A DNA stretch of 10,492 nucleotides, from assembly GCA_028276365.1 (NCBI GenBank), contig JAPYWL010000045.1, positions 1 through 10,492 on the forward strand. Direction: 5' to 3'. The position numbers and the translations under genes are program-made. The notes under the pieces were generated by a model. That model did not search any database, was not told the origin of the DNA, and saw nothing but the letters and a program-made list of their open reading frames with translations. The DNA comes from Deltaproteobacteria bacterium. Lineage in GTDB: Bacteria > DRYD01. This document shows positions 6,255-10,492 of the stretch, piece by piece. The first letter of the stretch is position 1, and every line of letters begins with the position of its first letter.

Positions 6255-7913
6255 TTAATAATTAACTTTATCTTTAACTTTAGAAATAACTATTTCTTCA
6301 ACAGGATTATAATATTTAAAGTTTTTAATAAAAACCCCTTCAAGGCCTTTACCTTTATCCTTTGGTCTTTTAGTATCAGCAAAAACCCCCTCCTCTATAG
6401 CTTCAAACAATCCCTTATTATAAACATATTCCAACAGTTCATAAGATTTCTTAAGTAAATAATCTGCTCGTTTTTCAATAATTCCATTATTCTTTATTAT
6501 AAACTCAAATCCTAAATCCTTAGCAGCATTAAAAACATATTTCGTTGATTTTATACTTAAATACCTATCTTGAAGCAATGGAGTATGAATTGCTTCGGTT
6601 AATATACCTACTAAGTGTATATGTTGTCCAGTTGAAACAGAAACCAAATTAAACATATTATCAATAACATGGGTATGAAAGATATTACCAGTAACCCACC
6701 TAGTAGGTGGCATATACTTTAAAGGAGAATTAGGAAATAGATGTCTAATCAATAAGGCTTGAGAAAATTCAAATAAAAAAGAATTAGTTATATCAGGTCT
6801 TATTTCATAAGCATGTCCTAACCCTATTAAATAATCTGGCATATAACACTTTTTAGCAAAAGCATAATTAATAAAATGTGAAGTTATAACAGTATAACCT
6901 TTTTCAAACGCATCTGCTGTCGTTAAATAATTATCCTCTCCCGTATTTATTATTATATCACTTAAATTTATTATCAATCTTGAAAAATATTGATCAATAA
7001 AAGTCCTAATAGGATTAATATCTCTAAATAATATTCCATACATACTATCGTTAAGTAGCATATCTAATCTTTCAATAGCAGCAATGGCAGCTATTTCAGG
7101 CATACATAAACCCGAAGAATAATTAACTAACATTAAGTACCTATCAGACATATTCTTATCCAAAGTCTCTCGCATCAATCTAAAATTAGCTTGAGTAGCA
7201 AAAGTACCACCATAACCTTCAGTAGTATATCCTTCAGGTACATAATCTATTAGACTTTGAGCAGAGGACCTAATAACAGCTATACAATCAGCCCCTTGCT
7301 TTACAGCAGATATCGCTTGAATAGCATCCTCAAAGATATTCCCCGTAGCTACTATCACATAAATCCAAGGTAACTTAGGATAACCATACTTTTCTATTAA
7401 TTCTTCTCTTCTTCTCCTTTGATCCTCTATTACTTTAATCCCATTTAAAGCTATCTTATAAGCTATTTCTTTATACCTTTCTAAATTATTAAAAAAATCT
7501 TTTAATTCAGATTCACTAATAATTTTCTTTTCATTAAAATAAATATCATCTAAAAACTCTTTTATCTTATCTAAATTAGATTCCTCAGATCCATTAGAAT
7601 TATACTTAGAATACAAGTAAGCATAAAAATAAGAAGCACCATATTCTATTAAATTAAGTTCTTTTAATTTATCAACTAAAACATTAACATAAGGGACTCC
7701 CTCTTTATTAGCCCCATTTAGTCCCATTATTCTTAATGTAGCTCTTTCTATACTAACAGTAGATCTCTTTTTTATAAACTCAATAACATCATCTACAATT
7801 AAATTCGCTACTTTTAAGGATTTCTCTAATAATGTTTTATCAAAATTTAATGAAGGAAACCTATTTTCTTTTATTAGTTTTATTAACTTATTTTCTTGAC
7901 TAATGTTAGACAT
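6255..7913 (-). CDS. kamD: D-lysine / L-beta-lysine 5,6-aminomutase, alpha subunit
   Basis: KamD with KamE forms the adenosylcobalamin- and PLP-dependent enzyme that moves the terminal amino group of D-lysine or L-beta-lysine to carbon 5 during lysine fermentation. This 552-residue subunit carries the family's barrel core: VATGNIFEDAIQAISAVKQG (188-207), then ADCIAVIRSSAQSLIDYVPE (208-227), then GYTTEGYGGTFATQANFRLM. The PLP contacts I recall from the solved enzyme (R184, S189, S238, Y263, R268, D298) fall on R215, S220, S267, Y292, R297 and D327. The protein is about 35 residues longer than usual, with an extra charged stretch around 100-135. The cobalamin-binding KamE (DxHxxG motif), normally encoded next, is absent; gmhA follows after 13 bases. 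No clear Shine-Dalgarno precedes the ATG at 7913. Confidence 0.93.
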   Translation of the reverse strand: MSNISQENKLIKLIKENRFPSLNFDKTLLEKSLKVANLIVDDVIEFIKKRSTVSIERATLRIMGLNGANKEGVPYVNVLVDKLKELNLIEYGASYFYAYLYSKYNSNGSEESNLDKIKEFLDDIYFNEKKIISESELKDFFNNLERYKEIAYKIALNGIKVIEDQRRRREELIEKYGYPKLPWIYVIVATGNIFEDAIQAISAVKQGADCIAVIRSSAQSLIDYVPEGYTTEGYGGTFATQANFRLMRETLDKNMSDRYLMLVNYSSGLCMPEIAAIAAIERLDMLLNDSMYGILFRDINPIRTFIDQYFSRLIINLSDIIINTGEDNYLTTADAFEKGYTVITSHFINYAFAKKCYMPDYLIGLGHAYEIRPDITNSFLFEFSQALLIRHLFPNSPLKYMPPTRWVTGNIFHTHVIDNMFNLVSVSTGQHIHLVGILTEAIHTPLLQDRYLSIKSTKYVFNAAKDLGFEFIIKNNGIIEKRADYLLKKSYELLEYVYNKGLFEAIEEGVFADTKRPKDKGKGLEGVFIKNFKYYNPVEEIVISKVKDKVNY

Positions 7914-7933
7914 AAATTAAGCTACTTTAATTT

Positions 7934-7963
7934 ATATTAACACCTTTAAAAATACATCCACAA
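7934..7963 (-). promoter_or_regulatory. Candidate promoter for kamD-gmhA-alr
   Basis: On the minus strand TTGTGG (complement of 7958-7963) and TAATAT (7939-7934) are 18 bases apart. A TG one base before the -10 hexamer makes an extended -10. The predicted start would leave a leader of only about 13 bases before the kamD ATG, consistent with the missing Shine-Dalgarno. The call is by eye in AT-rich DNA. Confidence 0.35.
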
Positions 7964-7982
7964 ATATGTAGTCTTTTTAAAG
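7944..7982. other. Imperfect inverted repeat after the beta-propeller gene
   Basis: A 9-bp stem (CTTTAAAAA at 7944-7952 with TTTTTAAAG at 7974-7982) and an inner TACA/TGTA pair form a hairpin starting 5 bases after the stop codon at 7988. It could be a weak terminator, or an operator, since the candidate kamD -35 lies in its loop. No clean T-run follows on the minus strand. Confidence 0.3.
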
Positions 7983-7987
7983 TTAAA

Positions 7988-10492
7988 TTAATTTTTAAAT
8001 AACTCTTTTTTTTCAGTATTTCCCATTTCATCTTTAATTATCAAATATAAATTATATCCTTTATTTTTATATTCTAAATCATAAGGCATTAATCCTTTAA
8101 AATTCCAAATATTAGCAATTTTATTAATTAATTTTAAAGGAATCTCAAAAGAATTATTACCATCATCAATAATCAAATAAACACCTACTAAACTATTAGA
8201 ATCAATTTTTATATTAATGATATCATTTCTAATTTCATAGGAAATAATCTTAAATTTATCGTAACTTATATATAAATTAAATTTAATTTCTTGAACAAAA
8301 TAATTATCAACATTAGATAATTTATCATCAATAGATATTTTAAACTCATAATAACCACTATTTTTAATAATATCTTTTAAATTAGAAAGATTTAGTTCAG
8401 TATTTTCAAAAGAAGGATTATTAAAATCACAAGGATTAGCTTTAACAATCTTAGTATCCACTAATCTCCAATTTTCATTTTGTTTATTATCTTTTTGATT
8501 ATAATCCTTAACAAATAACTTTATCGTTAAAACATCACCATCAAAATCTAAATAAGAAATATTTAAAGGATTATTAATAGATAATTTTTTAAATTCATCA
8601 CTAACAATAACAAAAGGTTTCCTATTATTTTTACCAACTAATCCCTTTATAGAATAAACTTCACTACCTTTATAAAAAATTAACTTATATTGAAAATATC
8701 TATAAGATCGCTTTAAAGAATAATCTTTAATATTATTAATCCAATCAGTCCAGGTGTTATCAACAATAGGAGAATTACCAAACCTAACATATAAATCCAC
8801 TTTACCTTTATAGTTTAATATTATATCATTTAAATATTTATCATCTGAAGAATCAAAAACTTTAGAGATATAAGTTCCATTAAAGTTATTAAAATCATAA
8901 AAACTAAAAACAGTCTTACTATTATCAATAAAAGCTAAAAATATATTATCTTTTAAGACAGCTGTTTTAATTGGATAAGAAAATAAATCAAAACTAAAAA
9001 TCTTTTCCCAATTTAAATTCAAAGTTTTCTGATACTCTTTAGAAATTATACCTAATAAATCTTTCTTATTTATTCTATAAACTTTAGTATTAACTGAATT
9101 AACCAATATATAAGCATAATCTTTAAAAGAAAATATATCAGCAATAGAAGTGTTATTATCAAGAGAAAAACCATCATATAACACAGGATTATCAAAAATA
9201 TTCTTATCAAAAACGAATAAATACCCCTTAGATCCAGTACCTACTAATAAATTACTATCTAAAATATACAAAGCAGTAATATTTTCCTGAAATGTATTAA
9301 ATGTTTTAAAAAAATAATTATCTAAATTTAATTTTATTAATATCCCGCCATAACTACCAGCATACAAAAACCCATCATCCACCACTAAATTAGAAATCCC
9401 TAAGTATGGGAATTCCATAATCTTTAATATCTTAAAATCCTTTAGATCAAAAACAATTATTTTAGAAGGAAAACTAACAGTAGAAACTATTAACTTATCC
9501 TTATAAGTAACCAAGTCACAAATAGGATAATCTATATTATATTTAAATTCAATATTACCATTATTCAAATTTATTTTTAAAATATTACCTGAATAATCAA
9601 CAGCTAATAAATAATTATCATAAGCAATAGCATTAGAAAAAATGTAATTAAAAACATACTCACTAATTAAATTAAAATTATTATTAAAAATACTCACATA
9701 AGTCTTTGAATTAGATAAATAATTTAACCCAATTAAATTGTTATTCTTATAAGCTAATACCTTAAAAAAAGTTTTATTAACTATAAACCTATTAAACCTT
9801 GAATTATATTTTAAATTAGAAAAATAATCAATACTAACTCCATCCTGATAACCCTCTATTAAATCAGAATAATTAGATAAATTAATAATATTATCAATAC
9901 TAAACGATTCTTTTTTATTTTGATTATTAGAATTGGTTTTATTTTCACTAAAATTATCTTTATTCTCATTATTATACAGAGTATTTTGAATTTCTTTAAG
10001 TATATCCTGATTAGTATCTTTATAATTAAAACTAATGTGATTATTCTTATAAACATTATAATAAAAATCAATTAAATAATCTAAAATATTGGAATAATTT
10101 TTTATTTTTTTAGAGCTAGAAGAATCAGAATAAGAAGAAGTAGTATTAGATGAATTAGTATTAGATTTCTTTTTTTCAGTTTTAGAGATATTCCCATTAA
10201 CATCAAAACTAAAGAAATCCATTCCTATTAATATTTTATTTATATCTCTCTTAAAAATAACAGGATAATAAGATAAATAAATATAAGGCAATCCAAAATT
10301 AAAATAATTTTTTAAAATTTCTTTATAAGTTAGAGGTACAAATTTTTCATCATCAGTTAATACCCCCCATAAATTAGTAGAAATAACTCCAACTATACTC
10401 TTAGGATTAGAATTAATAAAAACATTAGCATAACTAATAAACTGTTCAAAATCTTTAGGAGGTAAAATCGTTATCCCTAATTTATCAAATAT
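7988..10492 (-). CDS. Large beta-propeller protein of unknown function (partial, N-terminus outside window)
   Basis: The frame is open to the right edge, so the last 834 residues are visible and a TTG at 10291 is internal. Counting from the edge, residues 1-100 contain IVGVISTNLWGVLTDDEKF and LPLY-like strands that I cannot place. Residues about 101-130 are a Lys/Ser/Asn linker and about 165-195 an Asn/Lys-rich stretch. Residues about 240-540 form WD40/PQQ-like beta-propeller blades, for example LIVSTVSFPSKIIVFDL, LYAGSYGGILIKLNL and LLVGTGSKGYLFVFDKN. Residues about 545-610 carry the pattern VRFGN, TWTDW, SYRYFQYKL that often follows such propellers in large surface or sensory proteins. The rest is beta-rich and Ig-like, ending DEMGNTEKKELFKN. 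No catalytic motif is seen. Export cannot be judged without the N-terminus. It ends 74 bases before kamD. Confidence 0.75.
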   Translation of the reverse strand: MFDKLGITILPPKDFEQFISYANVFINSNPKSIVGVISTNLWGVLTDDEKFVPLTYKEILKNYFNFGLPYIYLSYYPVIFKRDINKILIGMDFFSFDVNGNISKTEKKKSNTNSSNTTSSYSDSSSSKKIKNYSNILDYLIDFYYNVYKNNHISFNYKDTNQDILKEIQNTLYNNENKDNFSENKTNSNNQNKKESFSIDNIINLSNYSDLIEGYQDGVSIDYFSNLKYNSRFNRFIVNKTFFKVLAYKNNNLIGLNYLSNSKTYVSIFNNNFNLISEYVFNYIFSNAIAYDNYLLAVDYSGNILKINLNNGNIEFKYNIDYPICDLVTYKDKLIVSTVSFPSKIIVFDLKDFKILKIMEFPYLGISNLVVDDGFLYAGSYGGILIKLNLDNYFFKTFNTFQENITALYILDSNLLVGTGSKGYLFVFDKNIFDNPVLYDGFSLDNNTSIADIFSFKDYAYILVNSVNTKVYRINKKDLLGIISKEYQKTLNLNWEKIFSFDLFSYPIKTAVLKDNIFLAFIDNSKTVFSFYDFNNFNGTYISKVFDSSDDKYLNDIILNYKGKVDLYVRFGNSPIVDNTWTDWINNIKDYSLKRSYRYFQYKLIFYKGSEVYSIKGLVGKNNRKPFVIVSDEFKKLSINNPLNISYLDFDGDVLTIKLFVKDYNQKDNKQNENWRLVDTKIVKANPCDFNNPSFENTELNLSNLKDIIKNSGYYEFKISIDDKLSNVDNYFVQEIKFNLYISYDKFKIISYEIRNDIINIKIDSNSLVGVYLIIDDGNNSFEIPLKLINKIANIWNFKGLMPYDLEYKNKGYNLYLIIKDEMGNTEKKELFKN

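Noticed and set aside
6090-6458. Plus-strand ORF of 122 residues spanning gmhA and kamD
   Set aside because: It is antisense to two well-supported genes and crosses their junction; its hydrophobic composition follows from AT-rich antisense DNA.
6255-7913. Ornithine 4,5-aminomutase (OraE) instead of KamD
   Set aside because: OraE carries the cobalamin-binding domain in the same chain; this protein ends without a DxHxxG motif and has the length and motifs of KamD.
9859-10071. Minus-strand ORF of 70 Ile/Lys-rich residues
   Set aside because: It is a frame-shifted reading of the Asn/Lys linker of the propeller gene on the same strand.
10289-10291. TTG at 10291 as the start of the propeller protein
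   Set aside because: The frame continues 67 codons to the window edge without a stop, with folded-looking sequence, so the gene enters from outside.

Overview
The window is very AT-rich: two hand-counted 60-base blocks give 12/60 G+C at 3001-3060 and 24/60 at 601-660. Coding uses the standard bacterial code, with long ORFs and small gaps. The gene set suggests a low-GC, probably anaerobic and amino-acid-fermenting bacterium. It comprises an ABC-3 metal permease, IF3, a membrane-anchored PASTA protein, a GmhA-type isomerase, a fold-III racemase and B12-dependent lysine 5,6-aminomutase alpha. A spirochaete, a fusobacterium-like or a clostridium-like host would fit; the sequence alone does not decide.

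Left part (1-2840). The 3' end of a ZnuB/MntB-type permease gene (+) runs in from the left edge and ends at a strong bidirectional terminator. Facing it is an unrecognised 208-residue protein gene (-) with two glycine-rich hydrophobic segments and noticeably higher GC. A 215-base divergent intergenic region follows. It contains a perfect ten-copy AAT repeat where a promoter is expected, and then a gene (+) for a two-domain AAA-ATPase-like/PD-(D/E)XK nuclease family protein. These two divergent genes look like an accessory insertion beside a housekeeping block.

Right part (2887-10492). Six genes lie on the minus strand. In transcription order they are: the C-terminal 834 residues of a large beta-propeller protein that is open at the right edge; kamD (lysine 5,6-aminomutase alpha); a gmhA-like SIS isomerase; an alanine-racemase-family gene overlapping gmhA by 43 bases; infC; and a PASTA-domain protein gene. 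The gaps are 74, 13, -43, about 103 and 34 bases, so kamD-gmhA-alr is almost certainly one transcript and infC-PASTA another, or a continuation of it.

Two points deserve most attention. First, infC has no ATG/GTG/TTG start that would give the full conserved N-terminus. Its strong Shine-Dalgarno points to an ATA or ATT start, the class of start that allows IF3 autoregulation. Second, between alr and infC lies a perfect 9-bp hairpin with flanks resembling an IS200/IS605 (TnpB) right end, with no transposase beside it. The kamE partner of kamD is not in the window, and infC is separated from rpmI-rplT.
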